Assembly: GCA_023014365.1 (NCBI GenBank) | Contig: JAEBUN010000027.1 | Location: 648,571-712,570, forward strand | Length of the DNA stretch: 64,000 nucleotides | From: Lepiota brunneoincarnata | Taxonomy: Eukaryota; Basidiomycota; Agaricomycetes; Agaricales; Agaricaceae | Reading direction: 5' to 3' | In this document: positions 39,389-51,896 of the stretch, piece after piece | Position numbering within the stretch: the stretch's first letter is position 1 | Layout of the letters: each line of letters opens with the position of its first letter | The notes under the pieces: generated by a model | What the model saw: only the letters and a program-made list of their open reading frames with translations | Told to the model about the DNA's origin: nothing | The model's database searches: none | Program-made: the position numbers and the translations under genes

Positions 39389-40250
39389 TCAATCGAAGTT
39401 CGCAATCGCGATCCACGGATCAGGCGTCTTCTCACGGTGGTGTTCTACCGCCGGAGCGGAAGAAGAGGCCACGGGAGCTCGAGCTTCGGCGAAGAAGTCG
39501 GTTATTAACGCCTGGCGGTCGCGCCGCGCGAGAACAGAAGCACGCCAAATTGACGTAAGGTCCATTATCTGTCGGGTTCTTTTCTTCGAAACCAACAGAC
39601 GGCGACCGAAGAGACCGAGTCTATCTAGGCGTAAGAAAGGTCCTTGCCAACCCGAATCTAAACACCAATCCTTTGCACACTCCGCCAAGTCAGCCTCGGC
39701 TTCAGCACGCGGGATCTTAGTAAAGAGACGCATCAGTTCGGACGCCTTCTTAGGGATACCCAGTTTGGTCAGATCGTACGGAAGCGGTACGTTATTCCGC
39801 CCCCGAACGTCTGCACGGGCGAAGACATTCATTGCCTGCGCCCACCCAGTCTTCATACTGTCCTCAAGTTCGTGAGCATTAAACATGTCCCAGGATATGT
39901 TGTATTCGCTTTTTAGCACAAGCACGCCATTCGCTGGCGGTACGGACTCCCTTAGCCGTACATCCCAACGTGCCCGGTAGTTATCGCGAAGCCAAGCGGC
40001 GATCAACAATGGAGGGTAGCCACGCGCGATGTAGATATCCGAAGCTTCTCTACATGCCTTCACGTAATCGTCAAAACGCGAAGAAAGCGCGGCAAGCCTC
40101 GACAGCTCTGATACAAACGTCCCTTTCTTAACGTAAAGGGGATGAAAGCTGATCCAAGGAATGCGCTCAAAGTGGTTCATCGGTTTCCTATACGCCTTAT
40201 GGTGGAGGCGACCGCTTGCCGTAAACAGCATCATGTCTAGGAATACCATG
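39389..40250 (-). pseudogene. RT C-terminal fragment, copy 12
   Basis: 287 codons in frame to the normal stop, starting just downstream of the catalytic YIDD, so inactive by truncation. Confidence 0.82.
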
Positions 40251-40284
40251 GGGGTTAGGGTTTTGGGTTAGGGTTAGGGTTAGG
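40251..40284 (+). repeat. Telomeric junction, copies 12/13
   Basis: 34 bases with an unusual TTTTGGG unit among TTAGGG repeats. Confidence 0.85.
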
Positions 40285-40310
40285 AAAGGGGGCGTATAAA
40301 CACGAGTCGC

Positions 40311-40396
40311 GACGGAGGGGCGCAACGGGTTGTTGGGGTTTCCAACTACCCACCCGTTTCGTCTTATAAAGACTCATCAGGCGCACGATATCCGTC
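40311..40396 (-). ncRNA. Hammerhead ribozyme, copy 13
   Basis: Identical to copy 8. Confidence 0.9.
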
Positions 40397-41356
40397 AGAT
40401 ACCTGCCGTCCAATCGATTGTCGCCGATAGCGATCGATTGCGATTTTGATCGATAGATCAAAATCCGCGGAACGTATTTATAATCCCCCCGTTAATAACA
40501 GGTGAAAATAGGATTAAAAACTTAACTTCGAGTTTCAAAACTTACCGCGCTGACTTAGACGCGCGCTTGCGTCTGGGAAAAGTCACGTGATCGTGCGACC
40601 GGTCACGTGCCATCGGGCTATGTTACCCGACGACGGAACAATCCGGGCCGGGGTAGGGCCGTCACGTGACAACGTAACAAGGTGCACTTTCGCACGGGGT
40701 CCAAGCGTGAGAACTTGTGAAACCCGGCACCGGTGACATGATTTACCGGTGGCGGTGTACTTACCTTAGATGGCTATCCTTCCCACGGGTCTGCTAGAGG
40801 ACGCCCCGCCCGACCGAGCCGGTTAGGTCCGGTTAGGTTCGGGTTCGGGTTAGGGGGTAACATAGTATTAGTATGCCGCCCTCGTCAGGGAAGGTAAGGT
40901 AGTACTTACCGCAAAGAACGCTCCGCACGGCATATAACCGGCGTTTTAAAGCGAGTTAACCGCCATCAGGGGTCGAACTTACGTTGTTTACCGTTTACGC
41001 GAAAGTTACTATTCGAAAGACTTAGGAAGGGGGCATAACCGCCCCCCCAGACGTGGTTCCGGGTTACGCCGCACCATCACACCCAAACCGATAAAAGGCC
41101 ACCTATTTAAAAACCTGTTTTCGCGTGCTGCGATCGAAGCGCAGGTCGTGCAACCCCGAAGTCTTCTAACAACGGGGTCCCAGGAAGGTTACTCAAGATC
41201 AGCAAATATGGGCCGGCCGACATACGGGAATCACCCCGCAGAGGTCGGTACCCGAACGCCCAGGGATTTCCCCATTTGGGCGCCGACTTGGTACCAGTCG
41301 CCGCAGCTAGGTTGTGCGGACAACTACGGCTGGCATGGTATACCACGTAAGCCATA

Positions 41357-44300
41357 TCAATCGAAGTTCGCAATCGCGATCCACGGATCAGGCGTCTTCT
41401 CACGGTGGTGTTCTACCGCCGGAGCGGAAGGAAGAGGCCACGGGAGCTCGAGCTTCGGCGAAGAAGTCGGTTATTAACGCCTGGCGGTCGCGCCGCGCGA
41501 GAACAGAAGCACGCCAAATTGACGTAAGGTCCATTATCTGTCGGGTTCTTTTCTTCGAAACCAACAGACGGCGACCGAAGAGACCGAGTCTATCTAGGCG
41601 TAAGAAAGGTCCTTGCCAACCCGAATCTAAACACCAATCCTTTGCACACTCCGCCAAGTCAGCCTCGGCTTCAGCACGCGGGATCTTAGTAAAGAGACGC
41701 ATCAACTCAGACGCCTTCTTAGGGATACCTAGTTTGGTCAGATCGTACGGAAGCGGTACGTTATTCCGCCCCCGGACGTCTGCACGGGCGAAGACATTCA
41801 TTGCCTGCGCCCACCCAGTCTTCATACTGTCCTCAAGTTCGTGAGCATTAAACATGTCCCAGGATATGTTGTATTCGCTTTTTAGCACAAGCACGCCATT
41901 CGCTGGCGGTACGGACTCCCTTAGCCGTACAGTCCCAACGTGCTCGGTAGTTATCGCGAAGCCAAGCGGCGATCAACAATGGAGGGTAGCCACGCGCAAT
42001 GTAGATATCCGAAGCTTCTCTACATGCCTTCACGTAATCGTCGAAACGCGAAGAAAGCGCGGCAAGCCTCGACAGCTCTGATACAAACGTCCCTTTCTTA
42101 ACGTAAAGGGGATGAAAGCTGATCCAAGGAATGCGCTCAAAGTGGTTCATCGGTTTCCTATACGCCTTATGGTGGAGGCGACCGTTTGCCGTAAACAGCA
42201 TCATGTCTAGGAACACCATGTATTGATCCGAAGATGACCACGTAATGGTACAGTTATCGAACATTAAATTATCTCTGAGTAGCCGCAAAGCATCCTCCTC
42301 TCGATACGCATACACGAGAGCGAGACAATCGTCGATGTAGCGTCCATAGAACGCCACGTCGGGTGACCGCAGGGCTGCGCACTCCTCCTCGAAGTGTACG
42401 CCGTAGATGTTCGCGAGATCGGGGCTCGAAGCCACACCCATCGCTAGACCACGGGCCTGACGGTAATATTTACCCTGGAACTGTACCAGTAAGTTGTCGT
42501 CCGCTGCCCGCATGCATTCCCGTAACAGCTGTACTTTAGCTGCTGCATGCGTTGCGTCGAAGTCAGCATCTTCGACTTCCGGCTCTGACTCGGCTAACCA
42601 CCGGGTGTAATATTCTTCGGCATAGGAGTGTGCCTTTTGAACATCCACATGTGGGTAGAACGCGACAACGTCGCCCGAGACAAAGTATAGACGCTTGAGC
42701 ATACCGTTCTCGAATCGGAACTGCGGTAGCGACAACTTGCTCAATTTTATCGCCAGATCCTTAGATCCATGTATAACGTACGGCGCCGATTGGATAATCG
42801 GTTTGAGACTTTTACTTACGTACTTCCCTGCAGGCCCTTGCGGGACGGAGTGGCACGGTAGAATCGGCCGGGCAGCTACCGGTGTCTTATGTATTTTAGG
42901 AATGACATAAAACGTCGGGATCGAACTAGGTTCGACCGATAACTGACTCCGGAAGGAAGCGGGGAAGCTGCGATTGAATGCCGAAATCTTCCGACAATCT
43001 CGCGATGCTCTTAATGTGGTTATTTTTATCACAAAGTATATTGTACGCCGTAACGGCGCTAACCGGTTCGTAATCTACACGGTTCGACAATAACGAGAGC
43101 GCTTTTTCAATGATCCAGGCACGCGGGGCAACTGCGCAACCAAGGTTCTTATCGGTCGCTACTACGACGAGTTCGTGGGACGTCAAGTAGTCGCGGAGTT
43201 TGGCCACCGGGGGAGCAAGCGCGTGCTTGTAACGGTCCCCTTCGTGTTCATCTGTCGGCATATCAGAAACCATTTTATCAATGGCCCTACGACCGCACCA
43301 GATACCATACTCAAATACCCTATCCAACTGGTGCATCGCGACGCGGTTAGGCTTCGGCGACCAGTAGTCTGGATCAAAGTCGTCTTTAGCATCTTCGGCG
43401 TCAGTGGCTTTGAACCACATCGACCAACGGAGACGATCGACGAAATCGTCCCAAGCCGAATTGATTAGACTCACGTTCGACTTAGTCGGGAGCATATACT
43501 TCATTCCCGCACTCAGATGCATGCTGTATTCACGCGGTATATCACAGTTAATCATGTGTATTGTGCTACGGTAACGCATGGACTCTAGAACTACTACAGG
43601 AGTCCGTAACACAATAAATCTGTACGCGTGTTGAGGGGTAACCGTCAGTAACCAATCCGGATACGTACTGGGTCGAGACCAGTCGAAGGGTTTAGGACTA
43701 ACCTTTGGAAAGAGGGCCGCATGCACCTCTTCCTCCCCTTCGCCCTCATAAAATGGGAGGAGGCGGGGGACTAGTTCCCCCTCGATCTGCCTCCGCGTTT
43801 CCCGCCCCTGCCGGCGCCTCGCTTTCGTCGGCCTCCACGATTGGACGACCCCGAGGGGGCCGCCGCTGTCGCTTCCTCCTTCGCGCGGGCTCCTGCTCCT
43901 TTCTTGGTCGCAGGGGTCTTCTGATAAGAAAGAAAGTAGATCGGGATGAGTATGAATATCAGACGCGTGGATCGAGTACGCATTCACCTTGTCCCCTTTC
44001 TTCTCCTTGGCCTTGAGGAGAGCGGTTACCCGCTTGTCGACCATCTGCGCGATGGACTCAGCGGTGATGGCGGGCGCGGTCGACGGGCCAGCGGCTTCAT
44101 CGACCTCCATCTCAAAACTCTCCTTCAACGCCTTCTTCTTTTCCATCTTCGCCTCCTCCGCGATAATCTGATCCTCGACGAAGGCAACGGCCCGTCCGAA
44201 GATGGCGGGGACGTCTTCGAGCAACTCGACGTACTCCCTGAGGATAGAAGGATCCTCTCTCCATCCGATTTTCACAGGATGCCCATGCGAGTCAGCGGTG

Positions 44301-44962
44301 GGCGCGCCGTATCGAACGACCTGACTCTTGTGTCGGATCCGGTCAAAGACCTTACCGAGAGAGCCCTGGATTGCTTCCCAGAGTGGGCTCTCAGTCACCC
44401 CGGCAACGGGCGACAGAGTCAGCTGTGCCTCCAAGAAGGAGAGCTCGGCACGCTTGTGGGCAATGCCTCTCGTCAGCTCAGCCTTTCGGTAAGCGACATC
44501 GCTCTCCGTAAACGCCGCAACAGCTTGCGGGTTCTCGGAGATATAAGACTTGGTGAACGCAAACGGCGTCCGCCTAGCCTTAAGCTCGGATGGGAACGTA
44601 CCCGAGGTCTGGTGCTCCTCCAAGCGACGGAGGGACACCTTACAGGTCTCAACCTGGCGGCGGGTTTTCATGCCCTCCACCAGGTACGGACGCAGAGCAT
44701 CCCTGTAAGACCCCGGCATACATGCCAGGAGGTCGGCAAGCGATGCAGCAGCCCTAATGGGCGCGCGGCGAGCCGACCCGAGTTGTGTCTCTGACACCGA
44801 GACCTCTCCGGTCGCGGCGTCGTGGCGCAGGCCGCCAAGCGATCGGGTGACCGCGAGGGCGACCGAGGCAGCCGGAGACGCAGCACGTACACGGGCCCGC
44901 GAGGACCCGGCAGTGCCGCCGCCAGTCGAGGATCCCGCCTTTTTGTTGTTACGAGGGGGCAT
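41357..44962 (-). pseudogene. Penelope-like reverse transcriptase, copy 13 (three frameshifts)
   Basis: From the ATG at 44962 the frame is open for about 670 codons, into the start of the RT. One extra base near 42953 breaks it just before FYVIPKIHKTP; others near 41931 and 41430 shift it again. The two extra As near 42953 and 41430 sit in short purine runs (GGAAGGAAG against GGAGGAAG in copy 8), a pattern typical of sequencing indels, so the copy could be intact in the real genome. Confidence 0.8.
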
Positions 44963-45009
44963 TGCGGGGGATCGGGGGAGGTCGAGAGAGTTGTTGGCTC
45001 TGAAATGTG

Positions 45010-45021
45010 TTTAGGGTTAGG
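45010..45021 (+). repeat. Telomeric junction, copies 13/14
   Basis: Same 12 bases as at 29789-29800. Confidence 0.85.
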
Positions 45022-45583
45022 AAAGGGGGCGTATAAACACGAGTCGCGACGGAGGGGCGCAACGGGTTGTTGGGGTTTCCAACTACCCACCCGTTTCGTC
45101 TTATAAAGACTCATCAGGCGCACGATATCCGTCAGATACCTGCCGTCCAATCGATTGTCGCCGATAGCGATCGATTGCGATTTTGATCGATAGATCAAAA
45201 TCCGCGGAACGTATTTATAATCCCCCCGTTAATAACAGGTGAAAATAGGATTAAAAACTTAACTTCGAGTTTCAAAACTTACCGCGCTGACTTAGACGCG
45301 CGCTTGCGTCTGGGAAAAGTCACGTGATCGTGCGACCGGTCACGTGCCATCGGGCTATGTTACCCGACGACGGAACAATCCGGGCCGGGGTAGGGCCGTC
45401 ACGTGACAACGTAACAAGGTGCACTTTCGCACGGGGTCCAAGCGTGAGAACTTGTGAAACCCGGCACCGGTGACATGATTTACCGGTGGCGGTGTACTTA
45501 CCTTAGATGGCTATCCTTCCCACGGGTCTGCTAGAGGACGCCCCGCCCGACCGAGCCGGTTAGGTCCGGTTAGGTTCGGGTCG
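45022..45583 (-). mobile_element. Coprina-like element, copy 14 (family 1, 3' 0.56 kb)
   Basis: Like copy 9, it stops in the internal telomere-like tract, here continuing into four TTAGGG units. Confidence 0.87.
45048..45133 (-). ncRNA. Hammerhead ribozyme, copy 14
   Basis: Identical to copy 8; lies upstream (sense direction) of the copy 13 ORF. Confidence 0.9.
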
Positions 45584-45610
45584 GGTTAGGGGTTAGGGTT
45601 AGGGTTAGGG
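45584..45610 (+). repeat. Telomeric junction, copies 14/15
   Basis: GGGTTAGGGG followed by three TTAGGG units; continuous with the degenerate internal tract of copy 14. Confidence 0.85.
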
Positions 45611-45636
45611 AAGGGGGGCGTATAAACACGAGTCGC

Positions 45637-45722
45637 GACGGAGGGGCGCAACGGGTTGTTGGGGTTTCCAACTACCCACCCGTTTCGTCTTATAAAGACT
45701 CATCAGGCGCACGATATCCGTC
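45637..45722 (-). ncRNA. Hammerhead ribozyme, copy 15
   Basis: Identical to copy 8. Confidence 0.9.
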
Positions 45723-46681
45723 AGATACCTGCCGTCCAATCGATTGTCGCCGATAGCGATCGATTGCGATTTTGATCGATAGATCAAAATCCGCGGAACG
45801 TATTTATAATCCCCCCGTTAATAACAGGTGAAAATAGGATTAAAAACTTAACTTCGAGTTTCAAAACTTACCGCGCTGACTTAGACGCGCGCTTGCGTCT
45901 GGGAAAAGTCACGTGATCGTGCGACCGGTCACGTGCCATCGGGCTATGTTACCCGACGACGGAACAATCCGGGCCGGGGTAGGGCCGTCACGTGACAACG
46001 TAACAAGGTGCACTTTCGCACGGGGTCCAAGCGTGAGAACTTGTGAAACCCGGCACCGGTGACATGATTTACCGGTGGCGGTGTACTTACCTTAGATGGC
46101 TATCCTTCCCACGGGTCTGCTAGAGGACGCCCCGCCCGACCGAGCCGGTTAGGTCCGGTTAGGTTCGGGTTCGGGTTAGGGGGTAACATAGTATTAGTAT
46201 GCCGCCCTCGTCAGGAAGGTAAGGTAGTACTTACCGCAAAGAACGCTCCGCACGGCATATAACCGGCGTTTTAAAGCGAGTTAACCGCCATCAGGGGTCG
46301 AACTTACGTTGTTTACCGTTTACGCGAAAGTTACTATTCGAAAGACTTAGGAAGGGGGCATAACCGCCCCCCCAGACGTGGTTCCGGGTTACGCCGCACC
46401 ATCACACCCAAACCGATAAAAGGCCACCTATTTAAAAACCTGTTTTCGCGTGCTGCGATCGAAGCGCAGGTCGTGCAACCCCGAAGTCTTCTAACAACGG
46501 GGTCCCAGGAAGGTTACTCAAGATCAGCAAATATGGGCCGGCCGACATACGGGAATCACCCCGCAGAGGTCGGTACCCGAACGCCCAGGGATTTCCCCAT
46601 TTGGGCGCCGACTTGGTACCAGTCGCCGCAGCTAGGTTGTGCGGACAACTACGGCTGGCATGGTATACCACGTAAGCCATA

Positions 46682-49600
46682 TCAATCGAAGTTCGCAATC
46701 GCGATCCACGGATCAGGCGTCTTCTCACGGTGGTGTTCTACCGCCGGAGCGGAGGAAGAGGCCACGGGAGCTCGAGCTTCGGCGAAGAAGTCGGTTATTA
46801 ACGCCTGGCGGTCGCGCCGCGCGAGAACAGAAGCACGCCAAATTGACGTAAGGTCCATTATCTGTCGGGTTCTTTTCTTCGAAACCAACAGACGGCGACC
46901 GAAGAGACCGAGTCTATCTAGGCGTAAGAAAGGTCCTTGCCAACCCGAATCTAAACACCAATCCTTTGCACACTCCGCCAAGTCAGCCTCGGCTTCAGCA
47001 CGCGGGATCTTAGTAAAGAGACGCATCAACTCAGACGCCTTCTTAGGGATACCTAGTTTGGTCAGATCGTACGGAAGCGGTACGTTATTCCGCCCCCGGA
47101 CGTCTGCACGGGCGAAGACATTCATTGCCTGCGCCCACCCAGTCTTCATACTGTCCTCAAGTTCGTGAGCATTAAACATGTCCCAGGATATGTTGTATTC
47201 GCTTTTTAGCACAAGCACGCCATTCGCTGGCGGTACGGACTCCCTTAGCCGTACGTCCCAACGTGCTCGGTAGTTATCGCGAAGCCAAGCGGCGATCAAC
47301 AATGGAGGGTAGCCACGCGCAATGTAGATATCCGAAGCTTCTCTACATGCCTTCACGTAATCGTCGAAACGCGAAGAAAGCGCGGCAAGCCTCGACAGCT
47401 CTGATACAAACGTCCCTTTCTTAACGTAAAGGGGGATGAAAGCTGATCCAAGGAATGCGCTCAAAGTGGTTCATCGGTTTCCTATACGCCTTATGGTGGA
47501 GGCGACCGTTTGCCGTAAACAGCATCATGTCTAGGAACACCATGTATTGATCCGAAGATGACCACGTAATGGTACAGTTATCGAACATTAAATTATCTCT
47601 GAGTAGCCGCAAAGCATCCTCCTCTCGATACGCATACACGAGAGCGAGACAATCGTCGATGTAGCGTCCATAGAACGCCACGTCGGGTGACCGCAGGGCT
47701 GCGCACTCCTCCTCGAAGTGTACGCCGTAGATGTTCGCGAGATCGGGGCTCGAAGCCACACCCATCGCTAGACCACGGGCCTGACGGTAATATTTACCCT
47801 GGAACTGTACCAGTAAGTTGTCGTCCGCTGCCCGCATGCATTCCCGTAACAGCTGTACTTTAGCTGCTGCATGCGTTGCGTCGAAGTCAGCATCTTCGAC
47901 TTCCGGCTCTGACTCGGCTAACCACCGGGTGTAATATTCTTCGGCATAGGAGTGTGCCTTTTGAACATCCACATGTGGGTAGAACGCGACAACGTCGCCC
48001 GAGACAAAGTATAGACGCTTGAGCATACCGTTCTCGAATCGGAACTGCGGTAGCGACAACTTGCTCAATTTTATCGCCAGATCCTTAGATCCATGTATAA
48101 CGTACGGCGCCGATTGGATAATCGGTTTGAGACTTTTACTTACGTACTTCCCTGCAGGCCCTTGCGGGACGGAGTGGCACGGTAGAATCGGCCGGGCAGC
48201 TACCGGTGTCTTATGTATTTTAGGAATGACATAAAACGTCGGGATCGAACTAGGTTCGACCGATAACTGACTCCGGAGGAAGCGGGGAAGCTGCGATTGA
48301 ATGCCGAAATCTTCCGACAATCTCGCGATGCTCTTAATGTGGTTATTTTTATCACAAAGTATATTGTACGCCGTAACGGCGCTAACCGGTTCGTAATCTA
48401 CACGGTTCGACAATAACGAGAGCGCTTTTTCAATGATCCAGGCACGCGGGGCAACTGCGCAACCAAGGTTCTTATCGGTCGCTACTACGACGAGTTCGTG
48501 GGACGTCAAGTAGTCGCGGAGTTTGGCCACCGGGGGAGCAAGCGCGTGCTTGTAACGGTCCCCTTCGTGTTCATCTGTCGGCATATCAGAAACCATTTTA
48601 TCAATGGCCCTACGACCGCACCAGATACCATACTCAAAAACCCTATCCAACTGGTGCATCGCGACGCGGTTAGGCTTCGGCGACCAGTAGTCTGGATCAA
48701 AGTCGTCTTTAGCATCTTCGGCGTCAGTGGCTTTGAACCACATCGACCAACGGAGACGATCGACGAAATCGTCCCAAGCCGAATTGATTAGACTCACGTT
48801 CGACTTAGTCGGGAGCATATACTTCATTCCCGCACTCAGATGCATGCTGTATTCACGCGGTATATCACAGTTAATCATGTGTATTGTGCTACGGTAACGC
48901 ATGGACTCTAGAACTACTACAGGAGTCCGTAACACAATAAATCTGTACGCGTGTTGAGGGGTAACCGTCAGTAACCAATCCGGATACGTACTGGGTCGAG
49001 ACCAGTCGAAGGGTTTAGGACTAACCTTTGGAAAGAGGGCCGCATGCACCTCTTCCTCCCCTTCGCCCTCATAAAATGGGAGGAGGCGGGGGACTAGTTC
49101 CCCCTCGATCTGCCTCCGCGTTTCCCGCCCCTGCCGGCGCCTCGCTTTCGTCGGCCTCCACGATTGGACGACCCCGAGGGGGCCGCCGCTGTCGCTTCCT
49201 CCTTCGCGCGGGCTCCTGCTCCTTTCTTGGTCGCAGGGGTCTTCTGATAAGAAAGAAAGTAGATCGGGATGAGTATGAATATCAGACGCGTGGATCGAGT
49301 ACGCATTCACCTTGTCCCCTTTCTTCTCCTTGGCCTTGAGGAGAGCGGTTACCCGCTTGTCGACCATCTGCGCGATGGACTCAGCGGTGATGGCGGGCGC
49401 GGTCGACGGGCCAGCGGCTTCATCGACCTCCATCTCAAAACTCTCCTTCAACGCCTTCTTCTTTTCCATCTTCGCCTCCTCCGCGATAATCTGATCCTCG
49501 ACGAAGGCAACGGCCCGTCCGAAGATGGCGGGGACGTCTTCGAGCAGCTCGACGTACTCCCTGAGGATAGAAGGATCCTCTCTCCATCCGATTTTCACAG

Positions 49601-49923
49601 GATGCCCATGCGAGTCAGCGGTGGGCGCGCCGTATCGAACGACCTGACTCTTGTGTCGGATTCGGTCAAAGACCTTACCGAGAGAGCCCTGGATTGCTTC
49701 CCAGAGTGGGCTCTCAGTCACCCCGGCAACGGGCGACAGAGTCAGCTGTGCCTCCAAGAAGGAGAGCTCGGCACGCTTGTGGGCAATGCCTCTCGTCAGC
49801 TCAGCCTTTCGGTAAGCGACATCGCTCTCCGTAAACGCCGCAACAGCTTGCGGGTTCTCGGAGATATAAGACTTGGTGAACGCAAACGGCGTCCGCCTAG
49901 CCTTAAGCTCGGATGGGAACGTA
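46682..49923 (-). pseudogene. Penelope-like reverse transcriptase, copy 15 (N-terminally cut, one frameshift)
   Basis: About 830 codons with all RT motifs are open from the telomeric insert down to about 47430, where one extra base (GGGGGATG against GGGGGTG in copy 8) shifts the frame. The remaining 250 codons follow to the stop at 46682. The open frame runs back into the telomeric tract as TLTLTLTP, which is not element protein. Confidence 0.8.
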
Positions 49924-49969
49924 GGGGTTAGGGGGTTTAGGGGGGTTAGGGTTAGGGTTAGGGTTAGGG
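49924..49969 (+). repeat. Telomeric tract inside copy 15, longest of the window
   Basis: 46 bases of TTAGGG with GGGGG and TTTAGGG variants, followed not by a 3' end of an element, as elsewhere, but by ORF1-like 5' sequence. Confidence 0.85.
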
Positions 49970-50332
49970 TATACGGTGAGGTGGTTTCATCCCCTCGACA
50001 GGTACGGTCGCATCGCCTGTAAGACGACGGCATACATGCCAGTACTCGGCAAGCGATGCAGCACCGACATGGGCGCCGGCGAGCAGACCCGAGTTGTGTC
50101 TCGACAACGTGACTTACCTCTCGGTCCGCGGCGTCGTTGGCGCAGCGACGCCAAGCGATCGGGTGACCGACGATGGGGCGACCGAGTCATCCTTATACGC
50201 AGCACGTACACGGGCCAGGCGATGGCCAGGCAGTGCCGCGGCCAGTCGAGGATTCCCCCTTTTTGTTGGTACGAGGGGGCATTGAGGCGCGATCGGGGGG
50301 GTCGAGGGAAGTAGTTTTGGGTCTGAAATGTG
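49970..50332 (-). mobile_element. Degraded 5' end of a family 1 element
   Basis: This 363-base piece aligns with about 29440-29788 of copy 8: the N-terminal codons, the ATG region and the leader. It contains dozens of small insertions and deletions and has no 3' part. The matching sequence for about 80 bases of ORF1 between 49923 and here is missing. Its right edge has the usual leader followed by TTAGGG. Confidence 0.7.
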
Positions 50333-50343
50333 TTAGGGTTAGG
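50333..50343 (+). repeat. Telomeric junction before copy 16
   Basis: TTAGGGTTAGG, with one T fewer than in the other leader junctions. Confidence 0.8.
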
Positions 50344-50372
50344 AAAATGGGGCCGTATAAACACCGAGTCGC

Positions 50373-50458
50373 GACGGAGGGGCGCAACGGGTTGTTGGGG
50401 TTTCCAACTACCCACCCGTTTCGTCTTATAAAGACTCATCAGGCGCACGATATCCGTC
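50373..50458 (-). ncRNA. Hammerhead ribozyme, copy 16
   Basis: Identical to copy 8 despite the errors in the adjacent 3' tail. Confidence 0.9.
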
Positions 50459-51298
50459 AGATACCTGCCGTCCAATCGATTGTCGCCGATAGCGATCGAT
50501 TGCGATTTTGATCGATAGATCAAAATCCGCGGAACGTATTTATAATCCCCCCGTTAATAACAGGTGAAAATAGGATTAAAAACTTAACTTCGAGTTTCAA
50601 AACTTACCGCGCTGACTTAGACGCGCGCTTGCGTCTGGGAAAAGTCACGTGATCGTGCGACCGGTCACGTGCCATCGGGCTATGTTACCCGACGACGGAA
50701 CAATCCGGGCCGGGGTAGGGCCGTCACGTGACAACGTAACAAGGTGCACTTTCGCACGGGGTCCAAGCGTGAGAACTTGTGAAACCCGGCACCGGTGACA
50801 TGATTTACCGGTGGCGGTGTACTTACCTTAGATGGCTATCCTTCCCACGGGTCGCAAAGAACGCTCCGCACGGCATATAACCGGCGTTTTAAAGCGAGTT
50901 AACCGCCATCAGGGGTCGAACTTACGTTGTTTACCGTTTACGCGAAAGTTACTATTCGAAAGACTTAGGAAGGGGGCATAACCGCCCCCCAGACGTGGTT
51001 CCGGGTTACGCCGCACCATCACACCCAAACCGATAAAAGGCCACCTATTTAAAAACCTGTTTTCGCGTGCTGCGATCGAAGCGCAGGTCGTGCAACCCCG
51101 AAGTCTTCTAACAACGGGGTCCCAGGAAGGTTACTCAAGATCAGCAAATATGGGCCGGCCGACATACGGGAATCACCCCGCAGAGGTCGGTACCCGAACG
51201 CCCAGGGATTTCCCCATTTGGGCGCCGACTTGGTACCAGTCGCCGCAGCTAGGTTGTGCGGACAACTACGGCTGGCATGGTATACCACGTAAGCCATA

Positions 51299-51747
51299 TC
51301 AATCGAAGTTCGCAATCGCGATCCACGGATCAGGCGTTTTCTCACGGTGGTGTTCTACCGCCGGAGCGGAGGAAGAGGCCACGGGAGCTCGAGCTTCGGC
51401 GAAGAAGTCGGTTATTAACGCCTGGCGGTCGCGCCGCGCGAGAACAGAAGCACGCCAAATTGACGTAAGGTCCATTATCTGTCGGGTTCTTTTCTTCGAA
51501 ACCAACAGACGGCGACCGAAGAGACCGAGTCTATCTAGGCGTAAGAAAGGTCCTTGCCAACCCGAATCTAAACACCAATCCTTTGCACACTCCGCCAAGT
51601 CAGCCTCGGCTTCAGCACGCGGGATCTTAGTAAAGAGACGCATCAACTCAGACGCCTTCTTAGGGATACCTAGTTTGGTCAGATCGTACGGAAGCGGTAC
51701 GTTATTCCGCCCCCGGACGTCTGCACGGGCGAAGACATTCATTGCCT
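51299..51747 (-). pseudogene. RT C-terminal fragment, copy 16
   Basis: 149 codons in frame to the normal stop; no catalytic motif. Confidence 0.8.
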
Positions 51748-51785
51748 GGGGTTAGGGTTAGGGGTTAGGGGGGTTTAGGGTTAGG
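51748..51785 (+). repeat. Telomeric junction, copies 16/17
   Basis: 38 bases, including GGGGTTAGGGGGG and GTTTAGGG variants. Confidence 0.85.
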
Positions 51786-51811
51786 AAAGGGGGCGTATAA
51801 ACACGAGTCGC

Positions 51812-51896
51812 GACGGAGGGGCGCAACGGGTTGTTGGGGTTTCCAACTACCCACCCGTTTCGTCTATAAAGACTCATCAGGCGCACGATATCCGTC
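51812..51896 (-). ncRNA. Hammerhead ribozyme, copy 17
   Basis: One T is missing in stem II, leaving GTCT/AGAC with a 4-base loop; the rest is as in copy 8. Pairing potential is kept. Confidence 0.87.

Larger units (their letters stand above)
38318..40250 (-). mobile_element. Coprina-like element, copy 12 (family 1, 1.9 kb)
   Basis: Complete 3' UTR and about 286 RT codons, truncated at 40250 in FLDMMLF after motif C. Confidence 0.9.
40285..45009 (-). mobile_element. Coprina-like element, copy 13 (family 1, full length)
   Basis: Same structure and same 5' end as copy 8 and almost identical sequence, but with a few single-base insertions in the ORF. Forms a dimer with copy 14. Confidence 0.9.
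45611..49923 (-). mobile_element. Coprina-like element, copy 15 (family 1, 4.3 kb)
   Basis: The 3' UTR and most of the ORF match copy 8 up to 49923, in the ORF1-like region (FPSELKARR). There the element is interrupted by 46 bases of telomeric repeat, beyond which a degraded version of the normal 5' end follows. Confidence 0.88.
50344..51747 (-). mobile_element. Coprina-like element, copy 16 (family 1, 1.4 kb, internal deletion)
   Basis: The 3' tail has small insertions (AAAATGGGGCCG). About 119 bases, including the internal telomere-like tract, are deleted near 50853. It is truncated at 51747 after about 150 RT codons. Confidence 0.87.

Noticed and set aside
47421..50033. Start of the long frame in copy 15 with TLTLTLTP residues
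   Set aside because: These codons are translated telomeric repeats, not part of the element protein.
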